Positions 44,829-52,922 of a stretch of DNA of 64,000 bases are shown one piece after another; position 1 is the first letter of the stretch, and each line of letters begins with the position of its first letter. The notes under the pieces were generated by a model. That model was not told the origin of the DNA and searched no databases. It saw nothing but the letters and a program-made list of their open reading frames with translations. The stretch is from Sphingomonas jinjuensis (lineage in GTDB: Bacteria > Pseudomonadota > Alphaproteobacteria > Sphingomonadales > Sphingomonadaceae), in assembly GCF_014197105.1 (NCBI RefSeq), contig NZ_JACIEV010000001.1:124001-188000 (forward strand), in the 5' to 3' direction. The translations under genes and the position numbers were made by a program.

Positions 44829-45869
44829 ATGGGGGATCGATCCGCCCGATTGCCGTACCGGCAGGACGATCCTGCCCGTCCGGCCCAACACCGGCCGCAG
44901 CGCGGCCGCTGGTCCGACGCGCGAGCCTATGCCGCGCTCGACCTTGGCACCAACAATTGCCGTCTGCTGATCGCCCGGCCGCAGGGTAGCGGCTTTGCGG
45001 TCATCGACGCCTTCTCGCGCATCGTCCGGCTGGGCGAAGGGTTGGCGGCGACGGGGCGGCTGAGCGATGCGGCGATCGACCGGACGCTCGCGGCGCTGCG
45101 CGTCTGTGCCGACAAGCTGCAACGCCGCAACGTGACGCTCGCGCGCTCGGTCGCGACCGAGGCGTGCCGCCGCGCGACGAACGGGCCCGAATTCATCGCC
45201 CGCGCGCATGCCGAGACGGGCATCCACCTCGACATCATCAGCGCCGAGGAAGAGGCGCGGCTTGCGGTCCTCGGCTGCCACGCGCTGATCGAGCCGGGCG
45301 ACGACCCCGCGCTGATCTTCGACATCGGCGGTGGTTCGACCGAGCTGGTGCTGATCGACACCGCGGCGGGCGCACCGCGGGTGCTCGACTGGCACTCGTC
45401 GCCCTGGGGCGTCGTGTCGCTGACCGAGATCGCGGGCGGCGGCGACGCGCCGGGCGACCGGGCGGCCGCCTATGCCCGGATGCGCGCCACCGTCGCCGAG
45501 AGCATGGCCGGTTTTGCCGCGCGCCTGCCGCGCCAGATCGGCCGGCCGCGGCTGCTCGGCACGAGCGGGACGGTGACGACGCTGGGCAGCGTCCACCTCG
45601 GCCTCAGCCATTACGATCGCTCGCGCGTCGACGGCCTGATCGTACCGGCAAGCGCGATGCGATCAATTAGCGCCGAGCTGTCGACGATGACCATCGCCGA
45701 GCGTGCGACCTTCCCGTGCATCGGCAACGAGCGCGCCGACCTGGTGGTGGCGGGCTGCGCGATATTGGAGACGATCATGGACCTGTGGCCGGCCGAACGG
45801 CTGGGTATCGCCGACCGCGGCATTCGCGAGGGCATCCTGCGCCGCCTGATGGGGAGCCCGCGGCCATGA
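44829..45869 (+). CDS. Ppx/GppA phosphatase family protein
   Basis: 346-residue exopolyphosphatase/guanosine-pentaphosphate phosphatase family enzyme with an actin-like fold. Phosphate loops: AALDLGTNNCRLLIA, LIFDIGGGSTELVLID and LLGTSGTVTTLGSV. It hydrolyses polyphosphate or pppGpp. At 346 residues it lacks the C-terminal HD-like domain of long Ppx. The ATG 44829 start follows a purine-rich AGAAGAAAG. Its stop shares ATGA with the rlmE start, a conserved pairing in alphaproteobacteria. Confidence 0.92.
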   Translation: MGDRSARLPYRQDDPARPAQHRPQRGRWSDARAYAALDLGTNNCRLLIARPQGSGFAVIDAFSRIVRLGEGLAATGRLSDAAIDRTLAALRVCADKLQRRNVTLARSVATEACRRATNGPEFIARAHAETGIHLDIISAEEEARLAVLGCHALIEPGDDPALIFDIGGGSTELVLIDTAAGAPRVLDWHSSPWGVVSLTEIAGGGDAPGDRAAAYARMRATVAESMAGFAARLPRQIGRPRLLGTSGTVTTLGSVHLGLSHYDRSRVDGLIVPASAMRSISAELSTMTIAERATFPCIGNERADLVVAGCAILETIMDLWPAERLGIADRGIREGILRRLMGSPRP

Positions 45870-46540
45870 GCCGGGGCGGATCGGGCCTTCGCACTCGTGT
45901 TAAGACCGCGCGCGGGCGCACCGCACAGTCGACGCGCTGGCTCGAGCGGCAGCTCAACGACCCTTATGTGAAGCGCGCCAAGGCTGAAGGCTATCGCAGC
46001 CGCGCCGCGTACAAGCTGACCGAGCTGGACGAGCGGTTTGGCTTCCTGAAGGGATCGAAGCGGGTCGTCGACCTCGGCATCGCGCCCGGCGGCTGGAGCC
46101 AAGTGGTACGGCGGCTGGTGCCCAAGGCGGCGGTGGCGGGGATCGACCTGTTGCCGGTCGATCCGCTCGACGGCGTCGCGATCCTGCAGATGGACTTCAT
46201 GGACGATGCCGCGCCGGGCCGGCTGATCGAGGCGCTGGGCGGCGCGCCCGACCTGGTGCTGTCGGACATGGCGGCGAACACGGTCGGCCATCCGCAGACC
46301 GACGCACTGCGGACGATGGCGCTGGTAGAAACCGCGCTGGCGTTCGCGGTCGACGTGCTGGCGCCGGGCGGCGCGTTCGTGGCCAAGGTGTTCGCCGGCG
46401 GCGCCGATTCCGCACTGGTCGCGGAGATGAAGCGCAACTTCGCCACCGTGAAACACGCCAAGCCGCCGGCGAGCCGCAAGGCCAGTTCGGAATGGTATGT
46501 CGTGGCGCAAGGGTTCAAGGGGCGGGCCGAGGCGGAGTGA
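45866..46540 (+). CDS. rlmE: 23S rRNA (uridine-2'-O)-methyltransferase RlmE
   Basis: 224-residue FtsJ/RrmJ enzyme that methylates U2552 of 23S rRNA and promotes 50S assembly. The catalytic KDKE tetrad is visible: K50 in SRAAYKL, D134 in LSDMAANT, K174 in FVAKVF, E209 in SSEWYVV. The SAM site is VVDLGIAPGGWSQV. The usual SDMAPN reads SDMAANT. The N-terminus is extended and basic. It overlaps the Ppx/GppA stop. Confidence 0.95.
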   Translation: MSRGGSGLRTRVKTARGRTAQSTRWLERQLNDPYVKRAKAEGYRSRAAYKLTELDERFGFLKGSKRVVDLGIAPGGWSQVVRRLVPKAAVAGIDLLPVDPLDGVAILQMDFMDDAAPGRLIEALGGAPDLVLSDMAANTVGHPQTDALRTMALVETALAFAVDVLAPGGAFVAKVFAGGADSALVAEMKRNFATVKHAKPPASRKASSEWYVVAQGFKGRAEAE

Positions 46541-46587
46541 TGCTCCGGCCTCCCCCTGGCGGCGGAGGGTCGCCTGTCCTCTACCTT

Positions 46588-46682
46588 CGTCATTCCCGCG
46601 AAGGCGGGAATCCATACTCCCGGACGCAAATGAGACTCACCACGACCAGCGATTATGGATCCCCGCCTTCGCGGGGATGACG
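46588..46682. repeat. Inverted repeat element, CGTCATTCCCGCGAAGGC family
   Basis: Arms 46588-46615 and 46655-46682 are 28-base inverted copies with two mismatches. It lies between the convergent rlmE and csaA-like genes, so it could fold at the 3' end of either transcript. The core is a widespread repeat in sphingomonad intergenic DNA. Confidence 0.87.
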
Positions 46683-46749
46683 GTGGAAGCGGCGGTGACG
46701 GGCTGGGAGCGGAACTGACGATGAAAGCAGGGCTGACCCCGGCAGCGCG

Positions 46750-47088
46750 CTAGTATAGACGCCCGCCGTTGGGCACATCACGCTCCGGGCCGATAAGTAC
46801 GACCTCGCCATCGGCGTCGGGGAAGCCGAGCGTCAGGACTTCCGACATCATCGGCCCGATCTGGCGCGGGGGGAAGTTGACGACGGCGGCGACCTGGCGA
46901 CCGACCAGCGTCTCGGGCGCGTAATGGCGCGTGATCTGCGCCGACGAACGCTTGCGGCCTATGGGCTCGCCGAAGTCGATCACCAGCTTGATCGCCGGCT
47001 TGCGCGCTTCCGGGAACGGCTCGGCCGCGACGATCGTGCCGACGCGGATGTCGACCTTCATGAAATCGTCGAACGCGATCCGGTCCAT
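46750..47088 (-). CDS. CsaA-like tRNA-binding domain protein
   Basis: 112-residue OB-fold protein of the tRNA_bind (Trbp111/CsaA) family. Motifs: [54 protein letters not shown] and SEVLTLGF. CsaA-type proteins act as small chaperones or tRNA-binding factors. Its ATG overlaps the stop of the GST gene by one base (TGATG), so the two are co-translated. Length matches the family. Confidence 0.92.
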   Translation of the reverse strand: MDRIAFDDFMKVDIRVGTIVAAEPFPEARKPAIKLVIDFGEPIGRKRSSAQITRHYAPETLVGRQVAAVVNFPPRQIGPMMSEVLTLGFPDADGEVVLIGPERDVPNGGRLY

Positions 47089-47765
47089 CAGAAGTCTACG
47101 TTATCGTAGTGGGCAGGCGGCGGCCCGACCATTTCCATCCGCTCCGCCAGCAGCGGGCGGAAGGAGGGCCGGCTCTTGAGCCCACGATACCAGCGTGCGG
47201 TCTGCTCATGCCCCTTCCAGTCGATGCCGCCCAGATAGTCGGCGACCGAAATCTGCGCCGCGGCGGCGAAATCGGCGAGGCTCATCGTCGCGCCCGCCAG
47301 CCAGTTGCGGTGATCGAGCAGGTAATCGGTGTAGTCGAGGTGGCCGACCGCGTTCTTCATCGCGTCGCGCAGCCCCTTCGCATCCGGGGCGGCGCGGTGG
47401 GCGACGCGCTTCACCACGCGTTCGTGGAGCAGCAGGCCGGTGACGTCGCGATAGAAATGATTGTCGAACCATGCGACCAGCCGCCGCACCTCGGCGCGGT
47501 TGGCGGCGGTGCCGTTAATCATCGCGGCCTTGTCGACGGTTTCCTCGAAATATTCGCAGATCGCCAGCGAATCGATCAGTGGCTGGCCGCCGCGCTGGGT
47601 ATCGACCACTACCGGCGTCTGGCCGGCGGGGTTCATGTCGAGGAATTCGTCGCGACGCTCCCACGGATGCTCGCGCACCAGCTCATAGCCGACCCCCTTC
47701 TCGCCCAGCAGCAGCCGGACCTTGCGGCTGAAGGGACACAGGGGGAATTGATAGAGCTGCCACAT
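47088..47765 (-). CDS. fzlA: GST-fold protein, probably FtsZ-localised FzlA
   Basis: 225-residue glutathione-S-transferase-like protein. The N domain reads [39 protein letters not shown] and [11 protein letters not shown]. The C domain ends [15 protein letters not shown] and [12 protein letters not shown]. The PWERR segment and the acidic -DF tail are features I associate with FzlA, the FtsZ-binding division protein of alphaproteobacteria. A general GST is the alternative. It is the upstream partner of the csaA-like gene and 69 bases from the ferredoxin gene. Confidence 0.75.
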   Translation of the reverse strand: MWQLYQFPLCPFSRKVRLLLGEKGVGYELVREHPWERRDEFLDMNPAGQTPVVVDTQRGGQPLIDSLAICEYFEETVDKAAMINGTAANRAEVRRLVAWFDNHFYRDVTGLLLHERVVKRVAHRAAPDAKGLRDAMKNAVGHLDYTDYLLDHRNWLAGATMSLADFAAAAQISVADYLGGIDWKGHEQTARWYRGLKSRPSFRPLLAERMEMVGPPPAHYDNVDF

Positions 47766-47834
47766 GATACCCGCCTGTTATCGGCAGCGTCGCGCCGCGC
47801 AAGCCGTCGTGCGACGGCATGCGCGCAATCGCGA

Positions 47835-48176
47835 TCAGTCGCCAGCGCCGGGTTCGGGGCTGAAGTATTTGTCGTACTTGCCGTCTTCGCCCTTATGCTC
47901 GTCGGCGTCGGCGGGCGTCTGGTCCGCCTTGCGCGTGACGTTGGGCCATTGCGCCGAGAAGGTGGTGTTGAGCTCCAGCCACTGTTCGAGACCGTTTTCG
48001 GTATCCGGCAGAATCGCTTCGGCCGGGCATTCGGGCTCGCACACGCCGCAGTCGATGCATTCCGACGGGTTGATGACGAGCATGTTCTCGCCCTCGTAGA
48101 AACAGTCCACCGGACACACTTCCACGCAGTCCATATACTTGCAGCGGATGCAGGCGTCGGTGACGACGTAGGTCAT
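47835..48176 (-). CDS. fdxA: 7Fe (3Fe-4S/4Fe-4S) ferredoxin FdxA
   Basis: 113-residue ferredoxin. The N-terminal half carries both clusters: C9, C17 and C50 fit the 3Fe-4S site, and C21, C40, C43 and C46 the 4Fe-4S site, with C12 and C25 extra. Text is [20 protein letters not shown] and [18 protein letters not shown]. The C-terminal 55 residues are the alphaproteobacterial extension ([15 protein letters not shown]) ending in a charged tail. It carries electrons; the partner is not visible. Confidence 0.95.
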   Translation of the reverse strand: MTYVVTDACIRCKYMDCVEVCPVDCFYEGENMLVINPSECIDCGVCEPECPAEAILPDTENGLEQWLELNTTFSAQWPNVTRKADQTPADADEHKGEDGKYDKYFSPEPGAGD

Positions 48177-48301
48177 TCTGGTGGCTCCCGGGGGCGTCTT
48201 GGCGCCTGCTGCTATGCAACCGGCACAGCGGCGTCAATCGATCGGGGTTTCATGCGAGACGTTCGCAAGGCCAATCCCATTCACCCCCATCAGGGGAAGG
48301 A

Positions 48302-48559
48302 TCATCTCGTCTCCAGATCCTGGTAACACCCTTGCGCCTCCGGCGCCGGCCCGCGACGTATCGGCAGCGCCTCGACGCGGATCACCCGCACCCGCGCGCC
48401 TTGCGCGAAGGTCAGGATGTTGCCGACCCGGACCGGGGCATGCGCGCGGTCGATCGGGCGGCCGTCGATGCGCAGGCGCCCCTCGACGGCGAGCTCCTGC
48501 GCGCGCTCGCGGGTCTTGGTGAGGCGGCAGAACCAGAGGAAGCGGTCGAGCCGCATCAT
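48302..48559 (-). CDS. S4-domain RNA-binding protein (Hsp15-like)
   Basis: 85-residue protein made of one S4 domain (MRLDRFLWFCRLTKTRERAQ, VEGRLRIDGRPIDRAH, VRVGNILTF). Hsp15 in E. coli binds stalled 50S subunits carrying nascent chains. This protein is shorter than Hsp15 (133). ATG 48559 lies 4 bases after the helicase stop; ATG 48571, overlapping that stop, is an alternative. It is transcribed with the SUV3-like helicase, an arrangement common in alphaproteobacteria. Confidence 0.85.
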   Translation of the reverse strand: MMRLDRFLWFCRLTKTRERAQELAVEGRLRIDGRPIDRAHAPVRVGNILTFAQGARVRVIRVEALPIRRGPAPEAQGCYQDLETR

Positions 48560-48563
48560 GGCG

Positions 48564-51029
48564 TCAGCCATGGCCGACCAGCGCGGCAAGCCCGGCGAAG
48601 GCGCCGCCCGCCTGTACCGCCGACGGCGCCGGCCGACGCGCCGGGCGGCGGCCCTGCCAGACCCAGCCGCCATCGGCACCGACGCGGCGGAAGCCGAGTT
48701 CGGCCATCAGCCGCTCGATCGTGGCGGGGGTCATGCCCATCGACGTGGCGAGTGCGGCATCGGGGACGAACGCCGCCTTGCCCGCCCGCGCCTCGTGCGC
48801 GGCACGGGCGACGCGCTCGACGAGATCGACCCGCACCGCCTGCGCGGCGAGCGGGCGGAAGCCAGCGGCCAGCGTCGCGCCATGGGCACCGCGCGGCAGC
48901 ACCGTCGCGCCCGCTGGCGAGCGTTCCGCCGCCGCCCCCGCCAGCGCCAGCAACGCATGGCGCCAGCGCGCGGCGGACGGCTTCAGCAGGCGCGGATCGA
49001 ACAGGTCGAGCGCGCCGATCGTCACCCCGATCCGGCGAAGGCGATGACGTTCCTCGCCGGTCAGCCGCTCGATCGCGCTGCGCAGCGGCAGCCGTTGCGT
49101 CATGCCGCCACCCGCCTCCAATGCCGCGGCGACGACGCGCAGCGCCGGGGTAACGGTGGGATCGCGAGCGAGCGCGGCGAGCGCCGGCAGCGCGGGCACC
49201 TCCTTCGCGAGCCGCGCCGCCAGCCAACGGTCGAGCCGCGCCTGGATCGCGTCGCGCTGCGGCCGGGCGAGGCAGTCGAGATCGCGCGCCAGCACCACCC
49301 GCGCCCGCGCCAGCGTCTGCCCGGCGGCGAGTTTGGCAACGGGATGGCCGCCCCACATCACCGCCACCTCGTCGAGCGTGATCGCGACATCCTCCGCCTC
49401 GACCAGCGCCTGGCCGCGCTTGTGCCGTTCGCCGCCAAGGCGCTTTTCGGCTGCCGACAACAGCAGCCGCTTGTCGCTCGCCCGCGCGTCGGGCGAGACG
49501 GTGAAGCGGAAGCCATCGAGTCGGCCGAGGACATGCTCCTCGACCAGCACCTCGCCCTGTTCGCCGATCGTCACGGGCAAGGCGCTGGAATCGGCGCCGA
49601 TCTGGCGGATCAGCGCGCTGGTCCGCTTGTCGACGAAGCGCTGGGTCAGGCTGGCGTGGAGCGCGTCGGACAATCGCTCCTCGATCGCGCGCGTCCGTTC
49701 CGCCCAATGCGCCGGATCGGCGAGCCAGTCGGCGCGCTGGGCGATATAGGCCCAGGTGCGGATCGCGGCGAGGCGCCCGGCGAGCGTCTCGACGTCGCCC
49801 GCCACCGTCTCCAGCCGCTGGATGCCGTCGGCGAACCACTGGTGCGGGATCAGGCCGTTGCCTTCGGTCAGATAGGCGTAGACGCGACCGACGAAGCGAG
49901 CGTGCGGATCGAGACCGAGCTTCTGGAAATCGGGGATGCCGCATGCTGCCCACAGCCGGGCGACGCCGCGACCGCGCGCGCGCTCGCGCACCCAGCTTTC
50001 GTCGGCGAGGCGCTTCAGCACGGCAAGGTCGATCGCCTCTGGCGCGGCGACCAGCCCGGGCTCGGACGGTCGCGCCTCCAGGCTGGCGATCAGCGCGTCG
50101 AGGCTGGAGAGATCGGGCTTGCCGTCGCGCCAGTAGAGGTGCTGGAGCGGTGGGAAGCGATGTTCCTCGATTGCGAACACCTCTTCGGGGGTGAAGGCGC
50201 CCGGCCCCTCCTCGCTCACCCCGCCGAAGGTGCCGTCGCGCTGGTGACGACCGGCGCGGCCAGCGATCTGCGCCATCTCGGCGACGGTCAGCCGGCGGCT
50301 GCGGCGGCCGTCGAACTTGGTCAGCGAGGCGAAGGCAACGTGGCTGACGTCCATGTTCAGGCCCATGCCGATCGCATCGGTGGCGACGAGGTAATCGACC
50401 TCGCCCGCCTGGAACATCGCGACCTGCGCGTTGCGGGTACGTGGGGATAGCGCGCCCATGACCACCGCGGCGCCGCCGCGCAGCCGGCGCAGCATCTCGG
50501 CGACGGCATAGACCTCCTCGGCGCTGAACGCGACGATCGCGGAACGCTTGGGCAGGCGGCTGATCTTCTTGGCGCCAGCGTAGGTCAGCCGCGAGAAGCG
50601 CGGGCGGCCGACGATCTCGGCAGTGGGCACCAGGCTCTGGATCAGCGGGCGAAGCGCCTCCGACCCCAAGATCATCGTCTCCTCGCGTCCGCGGCGGTGG
50701 AGGAGCCGGTCGGTGAAGACATGGCCGCGCTCGGGATCGGCGCCCAGCTGTGCCTCGTCGAGCGCGACGAAGGCGGCGTCGTGATCGGGCATGCTCTCCG
50801 CCGTGCAGAGATACCAGCGGGCGTCGGGCGGCACGATCCGCTCCTCGCCGGTGACGAGCGCGACGCGGTCCGCGCCCTTCTGCGCGACGACACGGTCATA
50901 GACCTCGCGGGCGAGCAACCGCAGCGGGAAGCCCATGATACCGCTCGAATGCGCGCACATCCGTTCGACGGCGAGATGCGTCTTCCCGGTATTGGTCGGC
51001 CCAAGCACCGCCGTGATCGCGGAGTTCAT
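48564..51029 (-). CDS. SUV3-like DEAD/H-box RNA helicase
   Basis: 821-residue superfamily 2 helicase closely like the mitochondrial degradosome helicase SUV3. Motif I is GPTNTGKTHLA and motif II ALDEAQLGADPERG. Further motifs are GSEALRPLI, VVMGALSPRTRNAQVAMF, YLVATDAIGMGLNMDVSHVA and QIAGRAGRHQRDGTFG. The C-terminal region carries SUV3-type helices and an alanine-rich tail. It is likely an RNA helicase in RNA turnover, inferred from the family. The start is uncertain: ATG 51029 is close to motif I; ATG 51041 or 51107 would lengthen it. Confidence 0.9.
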   Translation of the reverse strand: MNSAITAVLGPTNTGKTHLAVERMCAHSSGIMGFPLRLLAREVYDRVVAQKGADRVALVTGEERIVPPDARWYLCTAESMPDHDAAFVALDEAQLGADPERGHVFTDRLLHRRGREETMILGSEALRPLIQSLVPTAEIVGRPRFSRLTYAGAKKISRLPKRSAIVAFSAEEVYAVAEMLRRLRGGAAVVMGALSPRTRNAQVAMFQAGEVDYLVATDAIGMGLNMDVSHVAFASLTKFDGRRSRRLTVAEMAQIAGRAGRHQRDGTFGGVSEEGPGAFTPEEVFAIEEHRFPPLQHLYWRDGKPDLSSLDALIASLEARPSEPGLVAAPEAIDLAVLKRLADESWVRERARGRGVARLWAACGIPDFQKLGLDPHARFVGRVYAYLTEGNGLIPHQWFADGIQRLETVAGDVETLAGRLAAIRTWAYIAQRADWLADPAHWAERTRAIEERLSDALHASLTQRFVDKRTSALIRQIGADSSALPVTIGEQGEVLVEEHVLGRLDGFRFTVSPDARASDKRLLLSAAEKRLGGERHKRGQALVEAEDVAITLDEVAVMWGGHPVAKLAAGQTLARARVVLARDLDCLARPQRDAIQARLDRWLAARLAKEVPALPALAALARDPTVTPALRVVAAALEAGGGMTQRLPLRSAIERLTGEERHRLRRIGVTIGALDLFDPRLLKPSAARWRHALLALAGAAAERSPAGATVLPRGAHGATLAAGFRPLAAQAVRVDLVERVARAAHEARAGKAAFVPDAALATSMGMTPATIERLMAELGFRRVGADGGWVWQGRRPARRPAPSAVQAGGAFAGLAALVGHG

Positions 51030-51148
51030 GAAACGCAACATCGGGGCAGACGTGGCCGGACGCAATGACCGATCGCATCGCGGCTTCGATCCGCCCCGGA
51101 ACATCAACGACTCGTCGCCGCCCCTGCCCCGGTTAATTTGACTTTAGC

Positions 51149-52699
51149 TTGTCCGCCCCACAACGCTCGCGACCTGACGCCGGGGGGTATGCGGCGCTTT
51201 CTTTCCGAGGGGCTGGCCGCTTCGTGTTCCTGCGCAACGATCCTGGCATCGAGCTGGCCGGCGGCACCGCCGGTCGATCGCTGGCCCGCCCCGTCAGCAT
51301 TCCCGCCGCCCGACCGACGCTCGACCGCTGGCGTGCCCAGGCGGACCGGATCGACTGGGTGCCCGATCTCGGCGCCGACATCGGCAGCCGTGACTGGTGG
51401 CGCGGGCTGGCCACGCTCTCGGCGCTGCTGGCCGCGACCTGGGTCGTGTCGCCCGGTTTCGACAACCCCATCGTCGGCGTGCAGCCGGCACCGATCACCG
51501 GCGCGGCGTGGGACGAGACGCGCGCGCAGGGCATCGCGCCGCTCGCCTGGGGCAGCGACACCGGGCGGCGGATGGCGGCGAACGATCTCGTCGCACCGCT
51601 GCGCGAGGCGCCCGAGCGGCCGGTGATCGAGCTGGCGGCGACGCTGGGCGATGGCGATCACTTCGACCAGGCGCTGCAACGCGCCGGCGTCGGCCGCCGC
51701 GACGCCGCCGAGGCGGCGCGGCTGGTGGCGCAGACGACGTCGCTCGGCGACATCCCCTCGGGCACGCGCATCGCGCTGACGCTGGGGCGCCGGCCGAGCA
51801 AGACGGTGGCGCGGCCGCTCGAGAAGCTGGCGCTGCGTGCGCGCTTCGACCTGGCGGTGTCGATCGACCGCGCCGGCCAGGGGCTGGCGATGACGCGCCA
51901 GCCGATCGCGATCGATCACACGCCGCTGCGCATCCAGGGTCTGGTGGGATCGAGCCTCTATCGCTCGGCCCGCGCCGCGGGTGCGCCGGCGAAGGTGGTC
52001 GAAGGCTATATCAAGGCACTGGCGACGCGGCTGTCGATCGGCAGCGACGTGCGGGCGGCGGACAGCTTCGATCTGGTCGTCGAGCGCGAGCGCGCGGCGA
52101 CGGGCGAGACGCGGCTCGGCAATCTGGTGTTGGCGGGCCTCGACCGCGCCCGCGGCAAGCTGCAGCTGGTGCGCTTCAACGACGGCCAGGGCGAACAATG
52201 GTTCGACGCCGCCGGCCAGACGCAGCGCCGCGGCTTCATGGGCATGCCCGTCGCCGGCCGCGTCACCTCCACCTACGGCCTGCGCATGCATCCGTTGCTG
52301 GGGTTCATGCGGATGCACAAGGGGATGGACATCGGCGCCCCCTATGGCGCGCCGATCTATGCCGCGATCGACGGCGCCGTGGCATTCGCCGGGCGATCGG
52401 GCGGCTACGGCAATTTCGTCAAGCTGGCGCACCAGGGCGGACTGGCGACGGGCTATGGCCATATGAGCCGGATCGTCGTCCGCGGCGGCCAGCGTGTGCG
52501 TCAGGGACAGGTGATCGGCTATGTTGGCTCGACCGGCATGTCGACCGGCCCGCACCTGCACTGGGAGGTGTGGCGCAACGGCGCCGCGATCAACCCGCGG
52601 TCGATCTCGTTCAACAGCGTCGCCACGCTGACCGGCGCGAAGCTGCGCGCGTTCAAGGCACGGCTGGCGGGGTATCTCACGGTCGCGCCGGGGCGTTAA
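51149..52699 (+). CDS. M23 family metallopeptidase (LytM-type), membrane anchored
   Basis: Up to 516 residues, with an N-terminal membrane helix (GLATLSALLAATWVVSP) and a periplasmic peptidase. A long middle part resembles the OapA/opacity N-terminal region of LytM proteins. The catalytic domain reads TYGLRMHPLLGFMRMHKGMD, YGHMSRIVVRGGQRVRQGQ and STGPHLHWEVWRNG, so the zinc ligands are intact. It probably cuts peptidoglycan cross-links. The TTG start at 51149 has no ribosome site; GTG 51224 has GAGGGG 11 nt upstream and is also plausible. Confidence 0.9.
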   Translation: MSAPQRSRPDAGGYAALSFRGAGRFVFLRNDPGIELAGGTAGRSLARPVSIPAARPTLDRWRAQADRIDWVPDLGADIGSRDWWRGLATLSALLAATWVVSPGFDNPIVGVQPAPITGAAWDETRAQGIAPLAWGSDTGRRMAANDLVAPLREAPERPVIELAATLGDGDHFDQALQRAGVGRRDAAEAARLVAQTTSLGDIPSGTRIALTLGRRPSKTVARPLEKLALRARFDLAVSIDRAGQGLAMTRQPIAIDHTPLRIQGLVGSSLYRSARAAGAPAKVVEGYIKALATRLSIGSDVRAADSFDLVVERERAATGETRLGNLVLAGLDRARGKLQLVRFNDGQGEQWFDAAGQTQRRGFMGMPVAGRVTSTYGLRMHPLLGFMRMHKGMDIGAPYGAPIYAAIDGAVAFAGRSGGYGNFVKLAHQGGLATGYGHMSRIVVRGGQRVRQGQVIGYVGSTGMSTGPHLHWEVWRNGAAINPRSISFNSVATLTGAKLRAFKARLAGYLTVAPGR

Positions 52700-52751
52700 A
52701 AGCTCTCAGTTGAGAGACGGCGGGGTGGTGAAGCGCGCCCTTCCCTCACGA

Positions 52752-52837
52752 GCCGTCATGATGAACTTGTTTCAGCATCTACCTGCCACCGGCGTGCATT
52801 CCCTCGAGAGATCCTGAAACGAGTTCAGGATGACGGC
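52752..52837. repeat. Inverted repeat element, TTGTTTCAGCATC family
   Basis: Arms 52752-52779 and 52810-52837 are imperfect 28-base inverted copies (GAACTTGTTTCAGCATC against CTGAAACGAGTTCAGG). A relative lies at 56884-56960. It sits between the convergent M23 and HerA genes. Confidence 0.8.
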
Positions 52838-52889
52838 TGTGGCGGGCGGCACGGAAGCCCCGCCCGCATGGCGGGCGGGAATAGGCGGG

Positions 52890-52915
52890 GCGATCTACCC
52901 CCGGTAGATCGCTTT
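52890..52915 (+). terminator. Hairpin between M23 and HerA genes
   Basis: GCGATCTACC (52890-52899), loop CCC, GGTAGATCGC (52903-52912), then TTT on the + strand. It lies 8 bases from the HerA stop, so it can also fold at the end of that transcript. A GC-rich hairpin precedes it at 52863-52879. Confidence 0.6.
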
Positions 52916-52922
52916 ATCCCAC

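Noticed and set aside
47800..47820. GCCGTCG-TG-CGACGGC hairpin between ferredoxin and GST genes
   Set aside because: Short stem with a 2-base loop and no T run; expected by chance at this GC content.
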